This document shows, piece by piece, positions 55,701 to 63,140 of a stretch of 64,000 bases of DNA (its first letter is position 1; every line of letters begins with the position of its first letter). The notes under the pieces were generated by a model. That model saw only the letters and a list, made by a program, of their open reading frames with translations. It was not told the DNA's origin and did not search any database. The translations under genes and the position numbers were made by a program. The stretch comes from Tunturibacter psychrotolerans (GTDB lineage: Bacteria > Acidobacteriota > Terriglobia > Terriglobales > Acidobacteriaceae), in NCBI RefSeq assembly GCF_040359615.1, contig NZ_CP132942.1, forward strand, positions 1,984,001 through 2,048,000, written 5' to 3'.

Positions 55701-56050
55701 ACAACATGCTGATCGCCCCCGGGGCTGAGATTGAGATCGAGACTAACGGTCTGTCCGATGAAGAGTGAAACGCCTTCGCGATTGAGAGTCTTAAAGCCGG
55801 AAGCTTTCACCTCGACACTATAAGATCCCGGATTGAGATGGATGAAAAGATAATCGCCCGAGCTGGAGGTAGTCGTATATCGATGCAGGTTCGTTGAGGA
55901 TTCGGTCAACTCCACCGCTGCGTTTGCGATGGAAGCACCAGAGGGATCGAGAACGCGGCCTTTCAAATCGGCCGCGATCTGGGCGGATACTATCGCTCCA
56001 TCGAACAAGGTAACAATGAAGAGGGCGCAAGAGAGGCGGCGAAGCTTCAT
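52715..56050 (-). CDS. TonB-dependent receptor 2 (carboxypeptidase-regulatory-like N-domain)
   Basis: 1111 aa from the ATG at 56050, with AGGAGC upstream and a signal peptide KLRRLSCALFIVTLFDGAIVSAQ; the open frame extends to 56149. CarboxypepD_reg domain about 25-110 (LKGRVLDPSGASIANAAVEL). Plug about 120-230 with VNVATRSGSNTVHGSLFEYL, then the barrel. The protein ends ...QFAIRISR, without the terminal Phe of receptor 1. Substrate unknown. It converges on the CRTAC1-cytochrome-TPR run, and may be the outer-membrane receptor partner, though on the opposite strand. Confidence 0.9.
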   Translation of the reverse strand: MKLRRLSCALFIVTLFDGAIVSAQIAADLKGRVLDPSGASIANAAVELTESSTNLHRYTTTSSSGDYLFIHLNPGSYSVEVKASGFKTLNREGVSLFIGQTVSLDLNLSPGGDQHVVTVNSDAPLLQAETSTIQTTIPGIIIASTPLNTRNFIQLTTLAPGVELPPGTLLPRINGGRPRTNEYIYDGISALQPEPGQVAYFPILDDIAQFTIEANNVPAEFGRFNGGVVNVATRSGSNTVHGSLFEYLRNEDLNARNYFAPTGPKPEYRRNLYGATLGAPILHDRLFFFGDYQGVKQFIGRTLTSTIPTVNERNGIFTGVSKIYNPATTTIINGKNVRQEFPGDVINIPFDPAAKALLARFPTPTKGAAANNYTRTANDADHQNQFDVRIDGAYGTRDHAFGRYSYYNEVEDPVTPLPDGSGLISGAALGTGGVPGLSNVRGQQVVANENHVFSPRLVNNLTGGYTRRSNNIIGPDLDDTASNALGIPGIPTNAAFNNALPLFTLTGFQQLGPSASTFANFQTSVWQMVDTVVYTRGAHAIKAGIDFRWYQLNTVSPPNPTGSFAFTTTGTNQQGITNSGNSVASFLLGQVDTFQIDLQQAKIRPRDYIEEYFLQDDWKASNRLTLNIGARWTLHHPSTEKNNQGAVFNLGTQQLDYVGVDGNPRSARELHYDNVAPRVGFTYMLNEKTVVRSGFGIVFIDQSGITTPFTVPQFPFIQSVTQKTQDSVNAAFALSHGPSITPIPLNQNAGLGQSVYTVDRGAGSGYVQQWNLAVQHAVTNNLSVEVAYVGSNIIHVGIPDSNLNQLTAAQLAEGQALLTPVTNPYFGQLPPSSSLDTKTIAAAQLIKPYPRFQNVATYRHNSGTTNYNAIQTKAEQRFSHGISFLFAYTHSKLIDDASSVFSSTVLSSPNTSSLIAADTFRPYLERDSSSGDMPDVTSFSGIYDLPAGRGHRFASSGIGNAILGGWSLNSILSLQSGMPVTVTQATNNNSFAGFSLQRPNIVGNPKLAANVRSPAHYFNTAAFGTAPQFVIGSASRNPVRGPAYRDLDVSLIKRTRLVEKADLEFRAEMFNVTNTPEFSQPNGSFGSAAFGTITSTTTDPRVVQFAIRISR

Positions 56051-56227
56051 GAAAATCGCTCCTGGAAACGCAGGTTTGAGGTGCGTTCGGTTACAACAAG
56101 GATTAGCGAACAGTCGAGCTGAAGACTGGCCTCCCCGCACGTGTCCCACTGAATACTACGAAGTTATTCGATTCAAATCGTATAGTCAAACGATTCGCAG
56201 ATCGGCCGGCTGGGACACCGATTGCAA

Positions 56228-56653
56228 CTAAGAAGGATCGTCGAGGCGCTCAATCATCACGTCGGTCGACTTGATAAGAGCAGCTGCAAGATCACCCTTT
56301 TTCAATTGAAGCTCGCGCACAGCGTTTGAGGTGATGATCGCTGTGACATGTGTGTCCGCTACTGAAAGAACCACTTCCGCCAGAAGACCCTGTATGTGGA
56401 TACTGACGACTTTGCCTGCAAGTTGATTCCTGCCACTGACGCGACGATAACGCTGTCGCGACTCGGCAGTGGGCTTCGTCTTGTCTTTCGTAAGAAATGG
56501 CTTCAAGGCCGCCTCTGACAGTCGATGATGTCCGCCCGGAGTCTGAACGGTCTTCAACTTTCCGCTCAGGATCCATTGCTTGATGGTTGGATAGCTCACG
56601 CCCAACATGCGAGCGGCTTCACGAGGCGTCAGCATTTGCTTGGTAGTCGGCAT
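56228..56653 (-). CDS. HTH (excisionase/MerR-like) protein with TOBE domain
   Basis: 141 aa. N-terminal helix-turn-helix MLTPREAARMLGVSYPTIKQWILSGKL with TPGGHHRLSE, the compact DNA-binding form of BldC/excisionase proteins. C-terminal TOBE (molybdate-pterin-binding, about 75-138; NQLAGKVVSIHIQGLLAEV and later NAVRELQLKKGDLAAALIKSTDVMIE). It is a likely molybdate-responsive regulator. No modABC transporter lies nearby. Divergent from none; TonB receptor 2 is downstream. Starts at ATG 56653. Confidence 0.85.
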   Translation of the reverse strand: MPTTKQMLTPREAARMLGVSYPTIKQWILSGKLKTVQTPGGHHRLSEAALKPFLTKDKTKPTAESRQRYRRVSGRNQLAGKVVSIHIQGLLAEVVLSVADTHVTAIITSNAVRELQLKKGDLAAALIKSTDVMIERLDDPS

Positions 56654-56729
56654 GCCCTATAGTTTTAGCATTTTTTTGAAGTCGACTGCACCCTAAGCTG
56701 CTCGTTCTTGCGAGTCAGCGACGACTATC

Positions 56730-58121
56730 CTACTTCACGCTCGTATCAAGCGGCTTTATCGACTGAAGCATCGTGGGAATGAGTTCCGATACGGTGGGGT
56801 GAATGTGAACGGCGTGAGAGAGAGTAGTGTAAGGTGCCCCTGCGTACATGGTGCTCAAGATGCAATGAATGGCTTCGTCTCCGCCAGTTCCGAGGATGGC
56901 GGCGCCCAGAATCTTCTTGTTTTCTGCGTCCACCAGCACTTTCATGAAGCCCTGCGTCTCTCCCTTCTCAACGGCGCGCCCGATCTTCGTCATTGGGCGA
57001 GTTCCGATCAGGGCAGCACGTCCACTCTGGCGCACTTGCGTCTCGGTAAGGCCGACCTGTGCCAGTGGGGGATCGATGTAAAGGGCACTTACAGGAATAC
57101 GATCACTGACGCGCCGAGAGGCTTTGTCGAGGAGATTGTCCGCTACGATCTCAAAGTCGTTGTACGAGGTATGGGTAAAGGCCCCTCTTCCGTTGCAATC
57201 TCCGATCGCCCAAATCCCTGGAACGGACGTTTGCAGCTGATCATCGACAGTGATATAGCCATGCTCATTGGCCTTGACACCGGCGGCCGTTAGCCCGAGA
57301 TCATCTGTATTTGGTCGCCTTCCAGCGGCGAGAAGAATGCGCGATCCTACGACCTGAGGATGGCCCTCAAGGCAGTCGAGGCCGACCGCCACTTCTCCGC
57401 CATCGTTCTCAAGTCGGATACAGTTCGCATCGAGGCGAAGCTGAATCCCCTCAGATTGAAGGATCTCCTGAACCGCCGAGGAGAGGTCCTCATCTTCATT
57501 GGGGATGAGCCGCGACTTGCGTTCGACAACCGTCACTTCAGCTCCGAAGCGTCGGTACATCTGAGCGAATTCAAGCCCTACGTAGCTTCCACCCACGACG
57601 ATGAGATGTTTGGGAAGTTCCTCAAGGTCGAGGATGGTGGTGCTGGTAAGAAATGGAACCTCTCGAACGCCGGGCATATCAGGTATGGACGGCCGCGCAC
57701 CGACGTTTAGAAAGATATTTTTTGCGTAAAGAACCTGGTCACCAACGCGAATCTCCTTGGGAGACTCGAAGCGCGCTGCTCCTGTAAATACGGTGCATCG
57801 CTCCATGCCTCGCAACCAACCCTCTACGCCCGTGCGGGACTTCATTACGATTGCATTCTTGCGAGCCAGTACTTGTTTCATATCGACGACGACGGGCTCT
57901 TTGCGGACGACTCCGAAGTCGCTGCCGCGGCGTGCGATGTGAGCTGCGTGTGCACTTGCGACCATTGCCTTGGTCGGAGTGCATCCGACGTTCACGCATG
58001 TTCCGCCGAACAGCTTGCGTTCGACCATGGCGACCGTCCAGCCGGCCTGTGTGAGACGGCCCGCTAACGACGGTCCCGCCTGTCCAGCACCGATGATGAT
58101 TGCATCGAAGTCTTGTCTCAT
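56730..58121 (-). CDS. FAD-dependent pyridine nucleotide-disulfide oxidoreductase (MerA/Lpd-like)
   Basis: 463 aa. FAD-binding IIIGAGQAGPSLAGRL at the start, then FGGTCVNVGCTPTKA with redox Cys42 and Cys47. NAD(P) site VVGGSYVGLEFAQM; second FAD site PGIWAIGDCNGRG. The C-terminal HIHPTVSELIP carries the His-Glu pair. It lacks the N-terminal metal-binding domain and C-terminal Cys pair of mercuric reductase, so it is a dihydrolipoamide-reductase-like enzyme with an unknown substrate. Its start overlaps the stop of the DUF4126 gene (TGATG). Confidence 0.88.
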   Translation of the reverse strand: MRQDFDAIIIGAGQAGPSLAGRLTQAGWTVAMVERKLFGGTCVNVGCTPTKAMVASAHAAHIARRGSDFGVVRKEPVVVDMKQVLARKNAIVMKSRTGVEGWLRGMERCTVFTGAARFESPKEIRVGDQVLYAKNIFLNVGARPSIPDMPGVREVPFLTSTTILDLEELPKHLIVVGGSYVGLEFAQMYRRFGAEVTVVERKSRLIPNEDEDLSSAVQEILQSEGIQLRLDANCIRLENDGGEVAVGLDCLEGHPQVVGSRILLAAGRRPNTDDLGLTAAGVKANEHGYITVDDQLQTSVPGIWAIGDCNGRGAFTHTSYNDFEIVADNLLDKASRRVSDRIPVSALYIDPPLAQVGLTETQVRQSGRAALIGTRPMTKIGRAVEKGETQGFMKVLVDAENKKILGAAILGTGGDEAIHCILSTMYAGAPYTTLSHAVHIHPTVSELIPTMLQSIKPLDTSVK

Positions 58122-58582
58122 CAGAGTCTCGTGACTACCACGATAGCAAGAATGATCGCTACGGCATCTTCCAGTAAAGCCGCAGGAAGGTCTTTTCCGA
58201 ACGCCTCAGCCAGTTTCGTGCGTACGGCCGCGCCCCCAAGTGTACCCGCTACCGCACCGACAGCGCCGGCGACGAGCCCGATGATCAACGATTGACGTGC
58301 TGCTCCCACGGCCGCTCCAGAGAAGGCTCCGGTAATGATCCGGGTGATGAATTGAGGTGGCACCTTTCGACTGGGCGTCTTCGGCAGCTTGTCATTGATC
58401 AACTCCCCGATAGCCAGCAACGTAAAGATGTAGGGCGTAGCGGCATAACCTAAAAATGCGAGAGAGGTGCCTTGAAGCGGCAGAAGACCAAGGCGGGCTG
58501 CCCAACTTACGGCCGCGGGTGCGGTCAAGGCGCGAAGTCCGGCGACAATACCGATCAAAAATGCAAGCACGATGATGAACAT
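58121..58582 (-). CDS. DUF4126 family membrane protein
   Basis: 153 aa. Starts FIIVLAFLIGIVAGLRALTAPAAVSWAARLG, the family signature, with membrane segments near 2-20, 45-60, 95-118 and 135-150, and a glycine-rich stretch GLVAGAVGAVAGTLGG. The AGGAGCC ahead of the ATG is a good site. It shares one base with the oxidoreductase gene, so the two are coupled. Function unknown; it may carry an electron-transfer partner of the flavoenzyme, but this is speculation. Confidence 0.85.
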   Translation of the reverse strand: MFIIVLAFLIGIVAGLRALTAPAAVSWAARLGLLPLQGTSLAFLGYAATPYIFTLLAIGELINDKLPKTPSRKVPPQFITRIITGAFSGAAVGAARQSLIIGLVAGAVGAVAGTLGGAAVRTKLAEAFGKDLPAALLEDAVAIILAIVVVTRL

Positions 58583-58751
58583 TAAGGCTCCTGTGAGGGA
58601 TTATTTTTACTGTTGATTTGATAACACTACTGCTGCTGACTGCATGAGTGTTGGAGAGTATGCGGCAGGGTAGATAAAGAAAGGCTTAGAGCGTACGTCG
58701 CAACCAATCCCGTAGCTCGGTGGCGAAGCTTGCAGATCAGGGCCTGCTAAC

Positions 58752-59228
58752 TTACAGGCCGAGCTCGGTAAGGCTTGGGTGGTCGTCTGGACGCCGACCG
58801 AGCGGCCAATGATAGAGGCGCTCGCTCTCTTTAATTGGAAGATCGTTAATGCACGCATAGCGATGATGCATGATTCCGCCTTCGCCGAACTCCCAGTTTT
58901 CATTTCCGTAAGAACGGAACCACTGCCCAGTTGCATCATGCGACTCATACGCGAACCGGACTGCGATCCGCGAGCCTCCAAACGCCCAGAGCTCTTTGAT
59001 GAGCCGATAGTCCAACTCTTTTTGCCATTTGCGAGTGAGAAACTGCACGATCTGCTCTCGCCCGGTGACGAACTCCGAGCGATTGCGCCACTTGCTGTCG
59101 AGGGTATAAGCGAGGGCGACCTGCTCCGGATTACGCGAGTTCCAGCCGTCTTCGGCCTTACGTACCTTGAGGATTGCGGTCTCCTGTGTGAACGGTGGGA
59201 CAAGTGCGACTTTCGATTCACTGCTCAT
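58752..59228 (-). CDS. DUF1348 family protein (NTF2-like)
   Basis: 158 aa from the ATG at 59228 with AAGGAG upstream. The pattern [21 protein letters not shown], then [22 protein letters not shown] and [20 protein letters not shown] is that of DUF1348, an NTF2-fold family of about 155 aa with unknown function. No signal peptide, so cytoplasmic. The 169 bp to the DUF4126 gene hold nothing clear; upstream is a 423-bp gap with two inverted repeats. Confidence 0.9.
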   Translation of the reverse strand: MSSESKVALVPPFTQETAILKVRKAEDGWNSRNPEQVALAYTLDSKWRNRSEFVTGREQIVQFLTRKWQKELDYRLIKELWAFGGSRIAVRFAYESHDATGQWFRSYGNENWEFGEGGIMHHRYACINDLPIKESERLYHWPLGRRPDDHPSLTELGL

Positions 59229-59377
59229 TCCTGTACTCCTTCCGGCTATGGATCGTAAATTCTCTGTGAAAGAGAACAAGTGAGGACAACGGCGGACAAC
59301 GAAATAGTTATCAAACGTATTAAGAAAGCCGCAACGGTAAACCTATGAGTGGTTGATCTCCCAGACTGCTTTTTTGC

Positions 59378-59391
59378 CCCTAATGTTAGGG
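59378..59391. promoter_or_regulatory. Perfect palindrome in the DUF1348/ompA-like gap
   Basis: CCCTAA-TG-TTAGGG, a 14-bp inverted repeat in the 423-bp divergent gap 59229-59651. It lies about 150 bp from the DUF1348 start and 260 bp from the OmpA-domain gene, a suitable place for a dimeric regulator. No regulator gene is adjacent. Confidence 0.4.
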
Positions 59392-59520
59392 CAATCGATT
59401 TGGCAGACGTATCGAATTGCCGGGGCGTGTTTGCATCTTCCAGTGTGCAAACTAGTGTTAGCCGAGTTGTTGCGGATCATGTCTCATCGCTTTGTTAGAG
59501 TTTGGAGTCTTTGAAACTGG

Positions 59521-59556
59521 GCCATTTCTTTTGAAAAAAAGATTTCAAAAGATGGC
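59521..59556. promoter_or_regulatory. Long inverted repeat upstream of the OmpA-domain gene
   Basis: TCTTTTGAAA (59527-59536) and TTTCAAAAGA (59543-59552) pair perfectly over 10 bp with a 6-base spacer. Four more pairs, GCCA/TGGC, extend it beyond a 2-base bulge. It starts about 130 bp before the ATG at 59652. No T-run follows on the plus strand. Operator or mRNA leader structure are both possible. Confidence 0.45.
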
Positions 59557-59651
59557 TGCCAGCGTTCGCTTTTTTGATGCCGAAGGTCTAGTATCGGTTG
59601 CGGAATTGGATTGCGGGCTCGAGCTTTTCTCAGTTAGAGGAGGCAGTAACC

Positions 59652-60860
59652 ATGCCAGATTCCTACTTTTCGTCTCTTTCCAACTTGTTCCCCACCTCGG
59701 CCGTTCAGAGCATTGCCGGTCACTTCGGGGCGTCAGAGCGAACCGTCCTCAGCGGCATTCAATCATCGATCGCTGCGGTGCTCGGTGGTCTCGCGCAGAA
59801 GTCTAACGATAAGGGTTTTATCGGCCAAATTGCTCAACTGGCTTCGTCGACCCCGGAGAACGCTGCGACATCCGCACTTGCCCATGACGCTCTCACCAAC
59901 CCCAACTCCTCGTTTCTTTCTGGAGCAAATCAGTTGCTCACCAGCACCTTCGGCGGCAAACTTGGCTCCATTACTGATGCACTGAGCAGTCAGACCGGAC
60001 TGCGCTCAACGGCAATTTCCACTCTGCTGTCGCTTGGCGGTACGACCGTTCTAAGTCTGCTTGGGAACAAATTCCGCGATGGCAGCTTGAACGCGAGCAG
60101 TCTTCCAGGGTTTCTGCAAAAGGAAAGTGCTGCGCTGCAAGGGCATCTTCCAGTGGGATTTAGCGCAGGCACCGCTACGGTTACTACGCACAAAGTAGAC
60201 GTCAACCCCGTAGTCGCCCAGACAGTACAGGTAGAAAAAAGCCGTTCCTTCTGGCCTTGGTTGCTGGGCCTGCTGGTGGCTGCACTGTTGCTTGGTTATT
60301 GGTGGTTCCACTCTCGACCGGAGCCAGTAGCGGTTGCTACCCCAGCGCCAGTCGTTGCTCCCGTCCCGCCCAAAATCACGTCCTCCTACGGAGCCGATCT
60401 GGGCTCGCTGGTCGATGTCAAGCTATGCGACGGATCTACGTTGCGGGTTCCAGAGCGAGGAATGGAAGGGAAGCTGATTACATTCATCGAGGATCCTGCT
60501 CACAAACCCGACAAAACCTCGTGGTTCGACTTTGACCGTCTGCTCTTCGATACCGACTCAGCTACTCTGCAGCCGCAGTCTACCGATCAACTCAACGATG
60601 TCGCAGCCACCCTCAAGGCCTGTCCTAACATCCACCTCAACGTCGGCGGCTACACCGATAACACCGGTGACGCCAAACATAACCAGAAGCTCTCGCAAGA
60701 TCGTGCCGACAGCGTGGTCGCCCAGTTGGAGACCATGGGTATTGCGCCCAATCGATTGGTTGCCAAAGGATATGGCGATCACAATCCCGTGGCGGACAAC
60801 TCCACGGAGGAGGGCCGCGCACTCAATCGGCGGATCTCCGTACTGGTAACCGCTAAATAG
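59652..60860 (+). CDS. DUF937 - transmembrane - OmpA domain protein
   Basis: 402 aa from the ATG at 59652; GAGGAGG precedes it by about 8 bases. DUF937 region (about 1-175; VQSIAGHFGASERTVLSGIQ and LSLGGTTVLSLLGNKFRD). One membrane helix near 200-218 (FWPWLLGLLVAALLLGYWW), a proline/alanine spacer, and a C-terminal OmpA-family peptidoglycan-binding domain (about 295-402; FDTDSATLQPQS, NVGGYTDNTGDAKHNQKLS, NRRISVLV). It should anchor the inner membrane to peptidoglycan. First of three genes (with two DUF2382 proteins) that look stress-related. A close homologue set is common in acidobacteria and proteobacteria (YidB/DUF937). Confidence 0.9.
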   Translation: MPDSYFSSLSNLFPTSAVQSIAGHFGASERTVLSGIQSSIAAVLGGLAQKSNDKGFIGQIAQLASSTPENAATSALAHDALTNPNSSFLSGANQLLTSTFGGKLGSITDALSSQTGLRSTAISTLLSLGGTTVLSLLGNKFRDGSLNASSLPGFLQKESAALQGHLPVGFSAGTATVTTHKVDVNPVVAQTVQVEKSRSFWPWLLGLLVAALLLGYWWFHSRPEPVAVATPAPVVAPVPPKITSSYGADLGSLVDVKLCDGSTLRVPERGMEGKLITFIEDPAHKPDKTSWFDFDRLLFDTDSATLQPQSTDQLNDVAATLKACPNIHLNVGGYTDNTGDAKHNQKLSQDRADSVVAQLETMGIAPNRLVAKGYGDHNPVADNSTEEGRALNRRISVLVTAK

Positions 60861-60902
60861 CGAACGCCCATCCCGGCTGGCGTCTCCCCTCGAGGTCTCA
60901 CT

Positions 60903-61343
60903 ATGAATCCGTCCCTTGATAAATTGGGCGCGGTCGACACGACAGCCGCGCACGCCGAACGGGAGACCGTCATCCCGCTCTTGGAAGAACAGTTCTCCGT
61001 TGCCAAACGTGTTGTAGAAACAGCACGGGTCCGTGTATCGCGAGTCACTCATGACCATCAACAGCTGGTCGATGAGCTGCTGAATCACGAGAAGGTGGAG
61101 GTCGAGCACGTTCCCGTCGACCGACCAATCGAGGCTATGCCATCCATACGTCAGGAAGGCGATGTCACGATCATCCCTGTCGTTGAAGAAGTTTTGAAAG
61201 TGGAACGCTGCCTGGTGCTCAAGGAAGAGGTGCATATTCGGCGGATCAAAACGACCGAAAGGCATCAAGAGCAGGTGACGCTGCGCAAGCAGGAAGTCCT
61301 TGTCTCCCGCACTCCCATAGAACACTCTGAAGTCCCCGATTAG
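60903..61343 (+). CDS. DUF2382 domain protein
   Basis: 146 aa hydrophilic protein. The central ETVIPLLEEQFSVAKRVVET and the repeated VxxExVxVxRxPVD arrangement (KVEVEHVPVDRPI; TLRKQEVLVSRTPIE) identify DUF2382, a family often tied to PRC-barrel or stress proteins. No signal peptide. It lies 42 bp after the OmpA gene and 42 bp before the next DUF2382 protein. Role unknown; possibly cytoplasmic stress protection. Confidence 0.85.
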   Translation: MNPSLDKLGAVDTTAAHAERETVIPLLEEQFSVAKRVVETARVRVSRVTHDHQQLVDELLNHEKVEVEHVPVDRPIEAMPSIRQEGDVTIIPVVEEVLKVERCLVLKEEVHIRRIKTTERHQEQVTLRKQEVLVSRTPIEHSEVPD

Positions 61344-61385
61344 GCGACTCAAACCGATGCAGTTAACCCGCGAAAGGAAACACCC

Positions 61386-62201
61386 ATGAGCAACTTCGAA
61401 AAGATCGTGACTTTATTTGACACAGCGGAACATGCCCAAGCGGCCGAGACGAACCTGCAGCATGCGGGCTTTTCTGATGGCGACATCAGCATTCTTAGCG
61501 GCTCGGATCTTCCCAAGGCCGGGGACGCCCTGCGCGAGCCTGGCCTCTGGCATCGCATGTTTGGGAGCGACATCGCACAGCACGAGGCGACTGTCTATGC
61601 AAAAGCAGTTGAGTCCGGCGGAGTCGTGCTAACCCTGCGCGCAGCGGAGGCAGATGTTCCGAAAGCGATGGCGATCCTGAACCAGCACAAACTGGTCGAC
61701 GTAACCGACCGTGCCGTCGATACGGGCGTCATCTCGAAGGCTTCCGCTGCAACGCTTGCTGCTTCGACAGCTGTTGCCGCTGCGGTGCCCACTAAGCCCG
61801 TCACCGCGGACCTGGGGAAGAACGAGGTGATTCGCCTCGCCGAAGAGCACCTGGAAGTGGGTAAGCGCCTGGTCGAAGAGGGAACTACGCGCATCCGACG
61901 CTTCGTCACCGAGACGCCGGTCGAAAAACAGGTGACCCTGCACGAAGAGCATGCGGAGGTTGTTCGTCGCGCTGTCAGCGACCCCAACTTCGTGAAGGAC
62001 ATCGACTGGTCCGATCAGACGATCGAAGTGCTGGAGACCTCCGAACAGGCCGTCGTCTCTAAATCGGCACGTGTTGCGGAAGAGGTTGTCGTCGGGAAGA
62101 CCGGCTCTAATCGTGTCGAGACAGTGCACGATACGGTGCGGCGTCAACAGGTCGAAGTTGAACGCGTTCCGGGAAAGAACCCGCCAGCAGCCAGGACGTA
62201 G
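61386..62201 (+). CDS. GsiB/Gsp17M-like plus DUF2382 protein
   Basis: 271 aa. The N-terminal part (SNFEKIVTLFDTAEHAQAAET and onwards, about 1-100) has the DUF1269/heat-stress 17M-like pattern VTLFDTxExAxxAxxxLxxAGF, a domain for general stress. An Ala-rich linker (120-150) follows, then a DUF2382 domain (about 150-262; RLAEEHLEVGKRLVEEGTTRIRR, VTLHEEHAEVVRRAV, TVRRQQVEVERVPG). Same domain as the preceding gene, so the two arose by duplication and fusion. AAAGGAAACACCC precedes the ATG. Confidence 0.85.
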   Translation: MSNFEKIVTLFDTAEHAQAAETNLQHAGFSDGDISILSGSDLPKAGDALREPGLWHRMFGSDIAQHEATVYAKAVESGGVVLTLRAAEADVPKAMAILNQHKLVDVTDRAVDTGVISKASAATLAASTAVAAAVPTKPVTADLGKNEVIRLAEEHLEVGKRLVEEGTTRIRRFVTETPVEKQVTLHEEHAEVVRRAVSDPNFVKDIDWSDQTIEVLETSEQAVVSKSARVAEEVVVGKTGSNRVETVHDTVRRQQVEVERVPGKNPPAART

Positions 62202-62214
62202 TTTCGCAGATGGA

Positions 62215-62249
62215 CCCGCCCGGACGGGATCAACCCCGCACCGGGCGGG
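62215..62249 (+). terminator. GC-rich hairpin after the DUF2382 gene
   Basis: Nine-base-pair stem CCCGCCCGG/CCGGGCGGG with a 17-base loop, starting 14 bp after the stop. It lacks a T-run, so a Rho-dependent end or RNA-stabilising role is possible. Confidence 0.5.
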
Positions 62250-62373
62250 ATCCAAACACGCATTCTAATGTCGGCTGTTTCTCGTTCGTTTTGAAGGCGA
62301 GCGAACATCGACTCTTCGCACGCGACAGCTCAGTTTCCACTCTCTTTCGCGCGTCGACTGGAGCTACTCGCTC

Positions 62374-62586
62374 TTAGTCCTGGACCAGCCGAATCGTCGT
62401 TGACTCTCCATTGCCGATCGTCACCAGGTAACCCAACCGTGGAACGATTGCAACGTGAGAACGCGCGTCTTCGCTTCCGCCTTCGCGGAGCTCATGCTCG
62501 ACGATTGCGGCCAGCCTGGCCCTCATAAATCTGCTCTTCAACTCATCCGCCATAGGTACCTGCTCCAAACCAAGAGAGTTGGCCAT
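62374..62586 (-). CDS. Small hypothetical protein, 59-70 aa
   Basis: 70 aa from ATG 62586 (GAGGA directly in front) or 59 aa from ATG 62553, which has GGAG nine bases upstream and looks better. The peptide has a helical start (ADELKSRFMRARLAAIVEHEL) and a short beta-like end (YLVTIGNGESTTIRLV). No family is recognised. On the minus strand between the stress genes and the 63 kb gene; no partner is adjacent. Confidence 0.5.
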   Translation of the reverse strand: MANSLGLEQVPMADELKSRFMRARLAAIVEHELREGGSEDARSHVAIVPRLGYLVTIGNGESTTIRLVQD

Positions 62587-62790
62587 TCCTCAAAATCGAG
62601 GAATGTAGATACATCATCAACGCAGGGTTAATTTTGGCTATCATACAGAAGTTGCATACAAAGTGGTGCAATAAATATTCGGGGGACTACATTCGTATTC
62701 CCTTCGGCGTGGACAATCGAGAATCTATTAGCGACCTCAAGGCACAGTCTTCGAGGAACCACACCATGAAGCTAGCCTTGCTTCAATTCA

Positions 62791-63075
62791 GTGGGGGAGG
62801 TTCGAGATGGGCTTCAAGGTCCTTCCTCGTACATCGCCCCTTGGAACCTATCTTTTTGCCTGGATGGGTGCCGTCCTCAAATCTCGCATCACGATGTGCT
62901 GGTTCAAACGAAGCAGTTCCGCGACTTCTCTGACGGTAATCCATGCTCTCTTTTTGGTCTGCATATTGGATCCAATCCTGCCCCTGTGTACCTGCCGGAA
63001 GAGAGGCCCGTGCTTCTTCGAAAGTGGTATCGAGACTTCTATAGAAAGTGGGTATTCACAAACGCCACGAGCTGA
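62791..63075 (+). CDS. Uncertain ORF, possible frameshifted gene
   Basis: The 554-bp gap 62587-63140 holds two overlapping frames. The frame 62791-63075 gives 94 aa ending LLRKWYRDFYRKWVFTNATS, with hydrophilic, GNC-type codon use in its second half. The frame at 62807 has the better ribosome binding site (GGGGGAGG six bases before ATG), starting GFKVLPRTSPLGTYLFAWM, and may be the start of the same gene after a one-base shift. Neither matches a family I know. The stretch 62587-62790 shows nothing. Confidence 0.25.
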   Translation: MGEVRDGLQGPSSYIAPWNLSFCLDGCRPQISHHDVLVQTKQFRDFSDGNPCSLFGLHIGSNPAPVYLPEERPVLLRKWYRDFYRKWVFTNATS

Positions 63076-63140
63076 GTAAATCTAAATGGAGTTCAAGCAT
63101 CGTAGAGAATTGGCTACCTCCGCAATTCAAAAGGGGCAAC

